This document shows positions 46,401 to 59,791 of a DNA stretch of 64,000 bases, piece by piece. The notes below the pieces were generated by a model. It was not told the DNA's origin. It ran no database searches and saw only the letters and a program-made list of their open reading frames with translations. The position numbers were made by a program, and so were the translations under genes. The stretch is from the NCBI GenBank assembly GCA_001643675.2, contig LSRY02000021.1, positions 434,001 to 498,000 of the forward strand, given 5' to 3'. The first letter of the stretch is position 1, and each line of letters begins with the position of its first letter. The DNA comes from Monocercomonoides exilis (Eukaryota > Preaxostyla > Oxymonadida > Polymastigidae).

Positions 46401-49400
46401 GGTACGAAATATCTGCTGTTGTGGAAGGAAGAAACATACGGTGTGGCCAATGCTCAACACATTTGCAACGACAGAGAGCTGCAGACGTTGAACATATCGT
46501 CTCTTTAAAAACTGTTGACATCATGCATCCAATGACATAAGCAATGGAAACCTCATCCACATCTTCGTCATTCAACAGAATTGAAATTTGTCCAGTGCAC
46601 ACAAGAAGTGAAACTGCTCTCACCATGTTTAAATAAGGTGTATATGTGGAAATAATGGGTGAGATTCTCTCGCAAGAAGGAAGAAATGAAACCACACTAT
46701 GAGAAGGCTGAAGATCGCAGCTCAGCACCATGATCTTATCAACCGAATCTGGGAAATAGTCGAACACTGTTCCAGTATCTCCAAATTTCACTTCATTTTC
46801 GAACTCTTTACGAAACCATTTATCGAAACAGTCGGAATTGATCTCTTTTGAAAGAGAAGAAGAAGAGCTTTCAGCAGAAATTCCATTTTTTTCTTGATTA
46901 CCAAATGATGTAAGAACAGGATCAACATCGCAAAGCCTACTCAGAGAAGAATATGGAGATGCATTTGTTCCATAGTTCGAATAAGAAGGAATGAAAAGCG
47001 GATTGGTTTCATTCCATTTTTTGTACCAATTTGCGAATGAAACAATTGAAGGGTAACATGTTGTAAGCTGTCCAGCAGTACCCCAAATAACAGAATAGAT
47101 TATATAAATCCTGAGTATATCCATATCTAGATGTATTTTAATGTATTTGTTATGTAGTTTTATCAATGCGCTCAGAAGCTTTATCGTTGTTGTTGCGAGC
47201 GTAGCAACAGGTACTCTTGCTGTGGCTGAGTGAACACATGAATAACCAGATAAGTTGAGAAACAAAATGCACTTTCGAAATATGAAACGCAGAAGCAGAA
47301 TACTTGCTTGCAGATAATCGGTTGGCACATCATCAACCATTTCTCTTGCCCATGAATCAAACGACCAATTGATGAGCACATGACTCGGAAATTGGATAGG
47401 CATAACAGGCCCAGACGAATAGAATGCAAAAGGAAGCATTGTTACAGGCACACGAGATTCAAAGATCAGCTTCGAACCAGAAGGGAGGCGTATTCGTTCT
47501 AAATGAGAAAAGTTGATTTCCAAGCAGCTACCTTCGGGTTGGATGTAGCAGCAGAACTGCCTCCGCATGAAGTCTCGAAACGAGTAAATCTGATTTGATT
47601 CGTTTATTTGAACAAGCACCCAAATCGGTCTTTCATCTGTACTATCATTTAAAGAGATATGAATCGTGCTATCACCTAATTTTAGCTTTGAAGGAGTCAA
47701 CTGGGACAAATCGCTTATCTTCTCGCTCCCTGCAAAACGTGGCCGCAAATGACTGTCCTTATCTGTGCTTATTCTTTCACTTCCCCGATGTTTGGTATTA
47801 CTTTCTGAACTTTTCTTATTAGCCAATGTGTGCCTCATCATATTAACAATGATCTTGCTGCGCTCTTTCTCATTGAATCCAGCATCGTTTGAAAGCAGCT
47901 TGGTCATCCACGGATAGAGTCGTAATATATGTGGTTTCTTACCATATTTAATTTTGTAAAGTTTGCGCACAACACGCAAGCAAGCTGTCTTTCCGGATCC
48001 TGTTGGCCCGCTCACAATCACTGTCCAATTCTGTTGAATGATGTGGAACAAATCCCAACATTTCGTAAGAAAAGATGAATCAGCTGAATAATTGAATTCA
48101 GCAACAACTGCACGGATGATCGAATTCTTTGAAAGAGAATTTGTTAAAGAAGGGTTGAGAAAAGATGGTGGGAGGGTGAAAGTCTTGCACAAATAAGGGA
48201 AAAAAGGGACAGAATCAAACTTTAACCGATTTTGAAGCTCAACAGCAATAGACATTGAAGAAGATGAAAACAGAACATTAGGGAAAACTGTGCTGATTGT
48301 TTCGTGCAATGTCTCAATCAATGGTGGAAGAGAAGATTTAGCCTCATCAGTCATTGGAATAGATGTGTGAACAGGATCAATTAAAGACAAAGGAACGAGT
48401 TGCTCGTAAATCATATCAATGTACTTTTTTAATACCACTGAACATGAGGTATCTTCCAACTGTATACACAAATTATTCGTACTCGAGTCTCTGAAATATG
48501 GCTTTCCAAACAAAGCCTGAGCAGAAACATTTGGATCCGTTTGACTTTGCGAAACAAACTCTATTAAACCTCTCAATGTTGATCCAGCAGACGATGCGAA
48601 ATCTGCAAGAAACCAAAAATTGTTAAAAAGCTTAGCAGCCTGATAATTTGATCTGATAAACTCGTAAGATAAATTTTGACTGATAGACATGAACACTTCT
48701 TGAATCTTGCGACTCAGTTCAGATGAATGCGTAAATCCTTGAGAGCAAAGATAGAAGGACAGAAGATCTTGTATCGATGGCGGCTGAATGGCCACAACTC
48801 TAAATGCTCTATCCAACGCATCAGGAAGACGTCCATCAAACTCTCCATCAAATGTGTATATTGCAAAAACAGCCCAATTTGATAGCGGAAGAGGAACAAT
48901 TGTCATCAAACCATCAAGAACAAGAGATGCACTTCCATCAGCTGAATCAGCATATTCGTTCCTCCATTTCCGAATTTGGACCAAAAAATCAACAAGCGAA
49001 TGCATCACAATTGGTGAAAGTAAATCAATTGATTCAAACAAGATCCAGTGAAAATCAACAGTTGATGCAATAATAAATTGTTTGATTTGATCTATTTCAA
49101 CCCTCGGTGTGCATTGAAATACATATAAGTTCTTGCCATTTGAATGTGCAACGTCATTCAACATAAATTTTGCAAGAACAACATGTGATTCTTCAACTGC
49201 AAGCATAGGGCCACTAATATGAGCGTGATGCAGATTTGCATCAATCACACTTAAAGTGAGAGCACGATATGTGCTTTTTAATGTGGTATTGTATGGAAAA
49301 TTTGGGAATACATCAGTTGATGGAATCCATTCATATCCATATAATAGCATTTGATTATCTTCCATTTGATCCAACGAAGTATCACTTTGATAATGATTGT

Positions 49401-52400
49401 AGACTAAGTTTGTTTTGCTATCAAATGACATCTGAACGGCATCATTAATTTGTAGTTGGACAGCAAATGGACTCACAAGGTCATTGTATTTCACGTTCAT
49501 ATTGTCAGATTCTGTTGAAGTTGAATATTTATCTTTGGCTCTTGACTCTACAAGCAGGTGACGATAAACTTCCTCAGAAAAAGAACATTCCTTTTGATTC
49601 AACAAATCTTGCTTCTTTTCATCAAAATTGAAAAAGTTGTACATAAGAATAATTAATTTAGAAATCAAAACGCGAAATTGCGCAATGACGCTTTTCTTGT
49701 TCAATTTTTCTGAATAATCGCTCTCTTCTCCAATTATTCTGAAAAAATGACTGAAAATTAGATCGTCATTACGTTGTGAATCATTAATATCCACATCATC
49801 TTTTGTATTTTCAGAATCATCTGTGTAATCACCACTTGAAAAGCTTTCGCTATCTGTGACATCTTCAAATGAGTCTATTGAATCAAAGTCCATGTCATTC
49901 TCTTGTTCAAATAATTCATCATGCAAAAAATTATCTGCTTCATCAGAATATCTATTTGGACGATCGAATAAATCCATTGAATCTGTTACATAATCTTTGA
50001 TTGCATCGGAATGATCATTCATTTTTTTCCAATCTAATATTGAATGACTGATTTGTGCATCTTCTCTAACATCTTTTTCTACATTTTCTAAATAATTCGC
50101 GCATTGTTCCTTTCGTAGAGCATTTAAACGTAATTGATAGCTCTTAGAAATGCGAGGTGATTTCCTTGCCGTTGCAACAAAACCTGATTTCATTTGAGGA
50201 GATACACTTGAGGAAGAAACCTTTTTCGAAAAAATCTTTGATTTTCCAAATGTATCAGAATGACCTCTGCCACTCTCGTCTAAAAGTGCATTTAAAGAAC
50301 TGGACATTTTGTGGAACAAATGCTTCAAGAAAGATTTTTCTTTTGTTAGAGGATACCTCACTCTTTGGATTGACATAAGAAACATTAGAGTGTAATTGAG
50401 GTTGTGGTGAAGCGATTTAATTCTCCAAGCCAGACTGGAATGCTCATCCTTTTGAAGAGCATTTGAGATTTCTGTAACTTGCTGGGAGTGCCAAACAACA
50501 ATTGCCACAAGAAATGTCTGAATCTGAACAGGATAATATTCTGGCGTGCAGAACTGAAACAGCATGAACACAAACCAATGGAAGAATGTTGGAAAATCTT
50601 CAATTGAATTTAATGTCTCCACTATTTGTTGTTTTATGATATTAGAATTTGTTTTGGCCACAATTGTTGGTAGCATCCAAACATCTGAATCAATCTTGAG
50701 GGAATTCTCTGGATAAAGCATTCTCTCTCCTCCAGAGCCAATAAGCATTGATGCTACCAACGCCTGTCCATCATTAGACTGCTCCAAAATCATTCGTTGC
50801 GCACCTGGCAGGAATTGAGAGAGAATAACTGGGGCCATCTCAAAGGTATTATCTCCTTCAGCCAACGACGAAGCAAAATCAATCAGTTCATAACATGTCA
50901 GAAAAAGAAATCTTGGCTTTTCAACGGCAATGATCTTTGCTTGGAGAAAAGTGGAATTGCCAATAATCGTATGAGATTCATCAATCATCTGATTGATATG
51001 ATCTGAAAGCGGAACTGCAATGGATGGATTCGCCATGTCTCTAAGAGCAAATAACTGATTTGCCACATCAATAATCGAGCTTATTAAGTATGATGCAGAG
51101 TCAATTGGAATGATGCGACTGAACACAGCTGTACGAAGCCTGTGTGGAAGTTTGTAGGCAGCGTGCAATGAATTAAGCAGCTTTATCACACCTGAAAGCA
51201 TATCAAGTGTGGAGTAGATCTCATTCGTAAAATCAGATGAATACTCTTTGTACAACATTTCAAAAAGAAAATGAAAATCGTCTTCTGATTCGCGAAGCAA
51301 TTGCTGACAGAGAATTCTATTAACATCAGGAAGATTTGCAAGATCCACTTCTTTTTCATGTATGTTCAATGAAGACGCTCTTCTTCTGTGCTTTGCTCTT
51401 CTCGGGGATTGCAATGCTTTTGCTGCCGCAGACTCATTTTGTCCTTTTGTCTCTGATGTGACGTTCGTGACGCGCCATCCATTTTTGAAAACAATCGGAA
51501 GAGGCGTTTCAAGCCATTTAGAAATGCAATCATCTAATTGCCTCTTCATTTCCATTTGTTTGCAGAATTTATCTACAATAAGCTCTATCTCAGGTTGATG
51601 TTCAATAGTGCAAACTTCAAATAACACAGAAAGTTTTATTTGCCCATTTGCACACTGCATCAAATATTCATCCAGACAATCTGAAGGAATCTTCTTTAAT
51701 CTTATAATATCACTCAAATATGACTCATTCAATGATGCACTCTTGATTTTACTTATTATATGCCAAGCTGACAAATACTCATTGAAAATCTTTGAAAATT
51801 CTGTGTACACATTGAAGGTTGACACAGGATCTGTAACTTCATCAAGAACTTTTTTAGCATTATCAAAGAAAGAAAGTGGTATTTCTTCTTTTTTGAATTC
51901 ATTCCATGTTAACTGAAAAAGCCCATCATCCAAAGATGTTTTACAATTTGAAATAAGATTCCATATATTTGAAAGCTGACTAACAACTGAAATGCACTCT
52001 TCTAGCCGAGGCAGAGGGCGATCTTCTGTGTGCATAAACATGTGCCGAAGATTCAATATTACATCAGCGTCTTCTTCAATTCTTTCCAGTTCTTGTGCAT
52101 AGATGTTCATAATTATCAATGCATCATCCAATGGAAATTTATATTCCAAAGGAGTTGCACTTGGTAGCAGTAGTCTTGTCATGAATGCATTTGCACATGT
52201 GTCAAATTGCTTTTCCAATTCGTTGATCTCGTTCATAACAGATATCTCCAACATCTTCACATTGACTTCATAAGATTTTAGTCGAGTCCATTTGAACCTT
52301 TTCCAGTACTCTCTGAATGACTTAAATTGAATGGAAGCCTCGTGTGGAGAGTATGAGAACGAGTTTACGAGATGCTCAAGACGGTTATCCACACCGTCGA

Positions 52401-55400
52401 TAAAACAATCTATTGCTGAAGCATCATTCAAAACATCACGAATCGAGTTGATTATCTCGATCTTAAACTCTGTCGTTATATGAGTAAATGATGAATCAAA
52501 ATTATTGGAGATAAACGAAAGGATATCTGTCCCTTCCACACACGCTTTGCTCAGCCTGCTGTTCATGAAGTTCAAAAAGGGCAGGCTGCTCCGTGCAGTC
52601 TGTGAGAACAGCTCTTGTTTAAAAAGCAGTGTGTCCACACACACCCAATCCAGGTTGATCCATCTGGGAAGAGACATAATGCTGTTCTGCCACCTAAGAA
52701 TTTGAGCTGTGTATCGCAGCCATTCAGAAATTGGTGGATTTGAAAACTGCCTCTGCTGGATCCACATTGCCTTTGGAATCGAAGAATGAATGTCTGCTTT
52801 TGGGATAGGAGAAACATCATCGATTTGGTGATAGCTTATCAAATCACCTGCGCAAGAAGGATTTCTGTGCAGCCCAAAAGGTTGAGAATGATGAGAAGCT
52901 TTCTCATCTCCTTGAAGAGTGGTGCTGTGAATCGATATGGAGTTATTTAGAGAAAATGACAAGGGCATTGAGAATTTATGGCCTCCAAGCATGGGAGATG
53001 TTGATAGCACAGATCGATTACTGATTGAAGGAGGGTAATCAACAGACACAAACAGAGGAGTTGCAGGTAAACGAGGAGAAACAGGCTGATAAGGAAGCGA
53101 TCCTTCTTCTGATAGGAAAAGCATGTTGTATGAACTGTGGGTGTCAGACATAGATTTCATGGATACACTTTCTGATGAAGCAATAGCACGCAAAGATGAT
53201 AAAGTTGAAGAGTTTGAAGAAGAAGGAAACAAAGACGAAGAAGGTGAACCAGATGAAGAAATGTCCGCTTTCCAGGTTTCTTCAAATGGTTTCAGCATAA
53301 AAGGAGATGAAGTCAGAGTGGAAAAATGATAGGATGAAGAGAATGGATGCAATGGAAACTGCTGCGGTGAGGTTACGTTTGGTACGATTGGAGTTCCAGA
53401 TACTCCAAAAAATGGAGAAGAAGATTCACTTTCATCGATGGTGCTTTGCTGCTCATCGATTGTAATGCCTTCACGTTTTATTTGATTTTGCCATTCCTCT
53501 TTGGCATTCATGATTTTCTTGCTGACTTTTGAGAGAGCCACAAATGTTTTAGGGAAAGGAAGAATCGTTCTTTCAGTCACAGGATCGCCCGGGTGACTCA
53601 GAAACTCGGCAAAGCTATCCATGTACGAATGCTCCCAAAGAGGAGAATAGCGCAGCATCAAATTCCTAAATTGGGAGAACTTCTTCTCTGACATGTAGAG
53701 CTCGGCAGACAGCTGAGAGGCAATCTCAATGATTTCCGAGTGCTCACTCACATCTTCGAGATCAGTGAGCGCATCAATGAGACTGTCAAAAAGAGACGCA
53801 ATGTTAATTCCAATTGCATTCTCGTTGTTGACCAAAGAGATGCCAGACGGAGCCTCAAAAAGAGAATCATTGTGCAGATTGGAATGCGAAATTGTCAGAC
53901 TCTCTGAAACTGATATGCTTTGTGATGAAGAAAGAGGATCGCTCTTTTGACGGGAATGCAAAGCTTTAAGGTGAGTGTGCACAGAAGAGAAAGTGGTTCC
54001 CAGCTGAATTTCTTTCCCTTTAATCACCACAAGCAGCCTTACTAACGGCTGATGTGAACGAATTCGATCCAGAATTCTGTGCATAGCCAACTCAATGACC
54101 TCCAGTTTGGCTTCTCTGATCTTTTTGTCCATGTGGCTTGTACACTCCAGCGCTGTTTCCTCGTCTGTTCCAATCCTCTCCATCAGCATACATGCATTCT
54201 TTTTGATTTGTTCCAGGCGGTTTTGCGCCATCAGCTGCTCAGCTCGTATCTTTGAAGCAAGTGAGCTTATGTACCGTTCGAACTCTCTCTCAGAAAGCGT
54301 CGTCTGAGGAAACTGGATGACGAGTGCAGCTTTCATTGCACGGACCTCCTGTTTGAAGGACTTGTAGTTGGCTTGGAGCAGATGCAGCCTCTCAAGAAGC
54401 ACTCTGGAAGAGTTGAGGCAGGAGGAGACGAAAGAAGGCAGGAAAGGGCTCTTCCACAGCACATCCTCCATCCCGTTCTGAATGTCCTGCTCCACTTCGT
54501 ACAGCTTGGACTCTAAGCATCTCATCTGCAGCGGCTTTGCGGTTGCATAGAACAAGCGGTATTGCGAAAGGAAGTACTCCAACTTCTGCCGACTCCTCAG
54601 CAGATTCTTCACGCTTTCCGATGCAGACTCGACTTTCTCAGAGTCCTTCCGGCCGAAGCACCGGATGATGCTCAGTTCTCGTGGTAGATTCACACAATTG
54701 GCGAGCAGCACAGACACAGACAGAGGATCTCCTGATCTTGCGCCTGTGAAGATATGGCTGTTTGTGATCTCCTGGCTGAGCTGTGAGAAGCTGCTCTGCC
54801 AAATTTCGAGTCTTCCTGTGAAGGCAGATTCAATGGCAGAGTGCAGCTGTGTGCACTTCCAGTGGAATCTGACAAGACGCTGAACCCACAAATCAAACTC
54901 GGATAAAGTGTCCTCGCATACATTCGGGACAGCCTCGAGTATTTTGGAGGTGAGTGTGGAGGATGACTGGAATGCAGACAAGGACTCCAATGAATCGTCA
55001 GAATTGGAAACTGAAAGGTTGTTGATGTACTCAAAAAGATGGTCTAATTGTGATGCGGTTGAAGAGTTTGAAGAAAGTGATGAAGAGGAAGGAAGAGAGG
55101 AAGGAATAGAGGAAGGAGCAGATGTCGAATGATCATCTGGCTGCACTTCCATTTCGTCCATGGCAGAGTAAGATATTGACAATGATGATGAAGAAGAGGA
55201 GGATGAAAAGGATGATGATGATGATGATGACGGTAAAGAAGAGGATAAGGATGATGAAAAGAAAGAGGAGGAAGAGGAAAAAGAAGAAGAAGAAGGTACA
55301 GAGACTCTCAAAGAACGAAATTTTGGCTTGCTTTGACTTCGCTTCGCTTTCAATGTTTCTGCATAATGCTGCACAAACACAGACGGATAAGGCATCGACT

Positions 55401-57754
55401 CCAAAGTAACAACAGCAAATATCAGTCTCTTTGTCAGAGTCAGCAGAATCCAAAATGCAGTGATTTGACTGAAATCGCAGGAAATCACTGGCAGAATGGG
55501 CACTTCAATCAAAAACGCCTTGAAGTCAGCCAAAATGCGCGAGTACAGCGAATTCAACAAAGAAAAGAAGACAGCTGGGCGCTTGACGACTGCTGCGCAC
55601 ACGGCGATGTTGCTGAAGAGAGGGGCGATTTCTGTGAGGATCCTCTGCAGCTCTTCTGTCGAGTGGGTGCAGGCGATAGAAGAGATGATCGCATACGAAA
55701 GCTGCTGCACAACATTCGATGAGTTCTGCTTAATCAGCAATTCGTTGCGCTCTGTGAAGATGAGGTCAAATGGCTCGCTGCCGCTGATTTCGCTGTGATC
55801 AAGTGGCAAAGCAGAGAAAGCAGAGTAGACAGAAAAGGGGTCTGGATTTGGAGTGTCATCAGTTCGCAGCGTGTTTGACAGAGTATGTCTAATGGAGTCT
55901 TTAACCTCTCTGCGGTAGATGATGGTTATCTTCTGAATAAACGCGATGAGCCCGCCAGAAGTAGCTGTCGATACCAGCGGCTTCTCGAACGACTCGTTGT
56001 AGTGCCGGCAAAGACGCTCGCAGTGGAGGAGATAGTCCAGAAACCGGCAGCGTCCTTCAAATTCATTGAGAGGATGGAGAATGGCTGAGAGGGTGGGGGA
56101 TGTGTCCGCCGACTTGGATGATGTTGGAGCAGAAGAAGGTGAATGATATTTTAATGGAAATGTGGATGAGTGACTTGGAAATGATGTTGGCGTTGCTGAT
56201 GACGATGTACTGAATGTGCCAGCAAATGGCGTGTGGCCTTCGTGTTTCTGGATGCAGCAAATGATCAGCTTTTTCAGAGAAAGAACGGCAGACAGCACTC
56301 CATTCACTCGATAGGACATTATATTCACTTCATCAAGCAGCTCATATATTGAAAGAGGGGACTGTGAATTTCTCTTCTGTTTTCTTGGGTTTCCAGTAAT
56401 TCCAGACTTTTCCTGTTTTTCCTGTTTTTCGAGATTTATCTGGCTTTCGCTCAGATCTTTCCAGCTGAATGACGGAGATGCAGATGATTTGTGTTCGTCT
56501 CTTGCATTACCTTCAAAATGCTTCGTCTGATCAACACTGATTGCACCATTGCTCTCAGTTGTGTCACAGGAATTCCTGCCCATTCTGCCGAGAATATGGT
56601 CTTTTGCCTTGTTGACATAAGTCCTTATAAAAAGCATAAGCATTGGATAAGGTGATACGATGCCTGGGAAAAAAGAACTGATTGAAAACAACAAGCGTAT
56701 AAACAGTTGAGCATCTTTCTGCTCACACGCAAATTTGTCTGGTCCAGCTTCGATAAACCTGTACAAAAAGGGGGAAATGACTTTAAATGCCTCACTGTTA
56801 ACTTTTGAATGCTGATGAGCTTTTGTTGCTCGATGATATAAATCTTTAAGCAAAAGACGTTGGCTATTAGTGAGACTTTTGAATAAATTCTGCTTAATTT
56901 TAGTTTTGATCTCCTTCACGAATGTTGCGCGATGAATCCAAAAGTTCATAAGATCCTTTTCTGTTCGAAGTTTGCTTTGCGCTTGCAAAGAAGGTGGATA
57001 AAGATAAGTTTGAAGGCTCTTTATCTGTTCTTTTGACAATCTTGGATTTGAAAAAGTAATAAATTGAGCCAAGCCCGAATCTTCATTATCATCATTCTGC
57101 AATTTTGAATTTTTATCAATTTAAAATGAATTTTCAAAAAAAACAAATTGATTGAAAAATAATGCTTCACACCATAAAACAAGTTTCCGATTCATCAATT
57201 TCATGAATAATATTCTCAGTTCTGGAGATTAAATTATCATGGATATCAATCATAAATTTTGCGTTGCTTTTTGTGAGTGCCCCAACATTGCTGTCCATAT
57301 ATCGAGTATAAATAGTTCGTTCATCCTTGAAATTGTGTAAAGCAACATGATTTAAAAAATGCTTCAAGTACGTCAGTGGTTGTTCACAATGGAAAGAATA
57401 AAGCATGCTTTCATTGATATTCTCCGCGTTTAAGGATGTTGATTCAATTTTTAAAAAAGAAAGAGTGATTTCTTTTTCGTTCGATAGTAATGTATGTTGA
57501 AAAGATAAAGGAATATAACTATTTGCAACATATATCCTTTCTTCATTTTTAAATTTTCGAAAAAATAAACAAAGACAGTTTGGCTCTATTATAAGCAAAT
57601 CAAGTGGATTTGATTCATTTATAAATTCTTTGTAAGTAAAGGAAAAATCATCTGAAATTTGGAATAATGACTTTACTAATTTTAGAATCTCTGCTTTGAC
57701 TACGCGAAGTTTCTTTGGTTCAACTTCAGAAACCAAACAAGCAGATTTTATCAT
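34426..57754 (-). CDS. Giant, divergent dynein heavy chain with degenerate AAA1, AAA3 and AAA4 nucleotide sites
   Basis: Two exons: 57754-57173 (194 codons, ATG preceded by an in-frame stop), intron 57172-57097, and 57096-34426 (7,556 residues, stop TGA); the junction reads SETCFM-NDDNEDSG. About 7,750 residues against the usual 4,000-4,600. The long tail includes a Ser-rich insert (near nucleotides 55,050-55,330). A linker (DHC_N2-like, about 1790-2065) precedes AAA1, whose YGYEWIPST and GRLPDALDRAFRVVAI anchor the alignment. The P-loop position reads GPMLAVEES and Walker B reads ILFESIDLL. AAA2 has an intact P-loop, GPTGSGKT (about 3223). AAA3 and AAA4 positions read CTGQISILLNDED and AIDSECTDNA. 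Then come a stalk coiled coil (about 4600-4950), AAA5, AAA6 (GGWIVIEDLHLATP near 6690) and a C-terminal domain. A motor requires AAA1 ATP hydrolysis, so it is probably non-motile. Confidence 0.85.
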
Positions 57755-57831
57755 TAATCATTGATCTCGCCGTTATAATTTTATTGAACATTAATCAGTC
57801 ATTTAATATTAAGGGAGAAAGATTAACAAAA
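57755..57831. promoter_or_regulatory. Short divergent promoter region between dynein and NOB1
   Basis: Only 77 bases separate the two start codons. The stretch is AT-rich, with TATAATTTTAT near 57774-57784 and no other motif I recognise. It must serve both genes unless transcripts start inside a neighbour's coding sequence. Confidence 0.5.
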
Positions 57832-59791
57832 ATGCAAAAATATGTGCTCGATACAGCTGCATTTATTGAATATTTTCAGCCAAATTTTTTAACAACACAA
57901 TTATTCACGACCTCCGGTGTTATTGCAGAGATTCGTGATGTTACTGCCAGACAAAAGTACGAGGAATGGAAATCTCATATAACTATACAAAATCCAACAA
58001 AGGCTTCTATTAAAGCAGGTTTTTGCATTTAAATTTTTGTTTTATTTTTTATTAAGTATATTTAGTTGAAAAATTTGCTAAAATGACTGGAGAAGTGACG
58101 TTTTTATCAAAAGTGGATATTGGAGTTGCTGCTCTTGCATATGATCTTGAAACATCTGAAAATGGAATGAAAAATATAAAGCAAGTACCTCCTTCAATAA
58201 ATTTTGTGCAAATTGAACGACGCTCTGCTGTTCAAGAAAGTGAAAGTGAAAGCGAAGAAGAAGAAGAAAAAGAAATAAAGAAGAAAACAGTTGATCCAGA
58301 CATAGCAGATGGATGGAAAGTTGCAGGAGGGAAAAAAGGAAAATCAAAAAAATCGAATAATAAAAGTAAAAAGAAGGATAAGAAAGATGAAAAGCAAGCT
58401 TTAGATCAAGAAAAAAAGCCTCAGCCTGCTGAGCCTGAAATTGAAGATGACGAAGATGATTGTATGACAAGCATTTTTCTTCTCTCAATTAAATAAATTA
58501 TAAAAATTAAAATTATAGGGATTACTGCTGAAAATCTTCACTTATATGGTTCAGGATCGATGTTTTCTCATGCAATTGTTAAAGAATTGGAGCCAATGAA
58601 AGTCATTGATAAAAAAATTACTGAAGAGGAAGCTAAAAATGAAAATGAAAAATTCAAAAAGCTTGAAGAAGAGGCAGATGCCCATGAAAAATGCTCAAAA
58701 GATTGTGAGAAAGCTGAAGAACAATCAACTTCCTCTTCTTTGGTAACTACTACTTCTTCATCTTCAGGACCTCTGTCTTCTTCAACAAGTTCTTCTGAAG
58801 AAGCTCCTTCATCATCATCTTCTTCTTCGTCATCACCATCATCATCGTCATCATCTTCCACCAACACTCGACAACCTCTTATTCCACTTATTCCTCCTCC
58901 TGTTGCTCCTTCTTCCTCAACCCATCCTTCATCAGCCATCACAGCTCGGTCAAACGTCTTCTTAATCACTGCTGATTTTGCTGTACAGAACGTAGCATTG
59001 CAAATGGGGCTGTCGCTGATGGCTCTTCAGGGCAAAGCCATCACATCTGTCAGGAGGTATTTGCTTCACTGCACTGCCTGCAACACACTGGTGAAGGATA
59101 TCACAAGATTGTTCTGCCCTGAATGTGGTTCTTATCCACTGAGAAAAGTCGGGTATGTAGTGGTCGGAGCAGACGGTGCACAGAAAACTAAAACAGACAG
59201 AGAAAAAGAAGAAGGGAAAGAAGAACAAAAAGAAGGAGATGAGAAAAGCTCATCATCATCATCTTCTTCTTCTACTTCTTCATCTTCATCTTCTAGTTCA
59301 AGTGAGCCAAGAGTCATTGTATTTATGCGACCTTCTCAGCGCCGCTCGTTCAAAGGACTGCAGTATGACATCCCCATTCCGAAGGGAGGCAGAAAAGGGA
59401 GGCCTCTTGTTGAGAGGGAGGATGTGTACCAAGACAGAGTGAAGAAAACAAGAAGAAGGATTGGCAACCGTCCAACTGGGAATGTGACGAAGGATGGATA
59501 TGTCACAAGAATGGATGACGAAGATGTGGATCCACTTGGAAGAGTCAGCGGGAAACAAGAGTGTGCATAGTTGTATTATTTTTATGCTATTAATAAAGAA
59601 TTTTTTATTTTGCTTTATGTAATCTATATATTTTCGTCGTGTTTCTCGAAAAATATTGTATTTGAACTTTTTTCAAATGTTTGATTTACGATAATTACAA
59701 TTTTAGACGTGTCGTTATTGGATTTGGCAGAAGGAATCCAAATGCACCAAAGCATATTCATCCCAGTAAGAAGCGTCATGGAAAACGATAA
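57832..59791 (+). CDS. NOB1: NOB1, PIN-domain endonuclease of 18S rRNA maturation, four exons
   Basis: Cleaves the 3' end of 18S rRNA precursor in late 40S particles. Exons: 57832-58018, 58066-58461, 58519-59560, 59707-59791; 1,710 coding nt, 569 residues, longer than the roughly 400 of animals because of insertions. The PIN domain begins YVLDTAAF (Asp6), with VIAEIRD and, after intron 1, VDIGVAALAYDL. The junction after intron 2 gives DDDWITAENLH, the family's Trp-Ile-Thr motif. LITADFAVQNVALQMG and a zinc ribbon (LHCTAC...LFCPECG) follow, then LQYDIPIPKGG. The plain open frame would stop at 59570; splicing at 59560 adds the basic tail ERVVIGFGRRNPNAP...KKRHGKR, the usual NOB1 ending. Acidic/basic and Ser-rich inserts (58,250-58,450; 58,730-58,880; 59,250-59,310) are peculiar to this copy. 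Confidence 0.95.
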
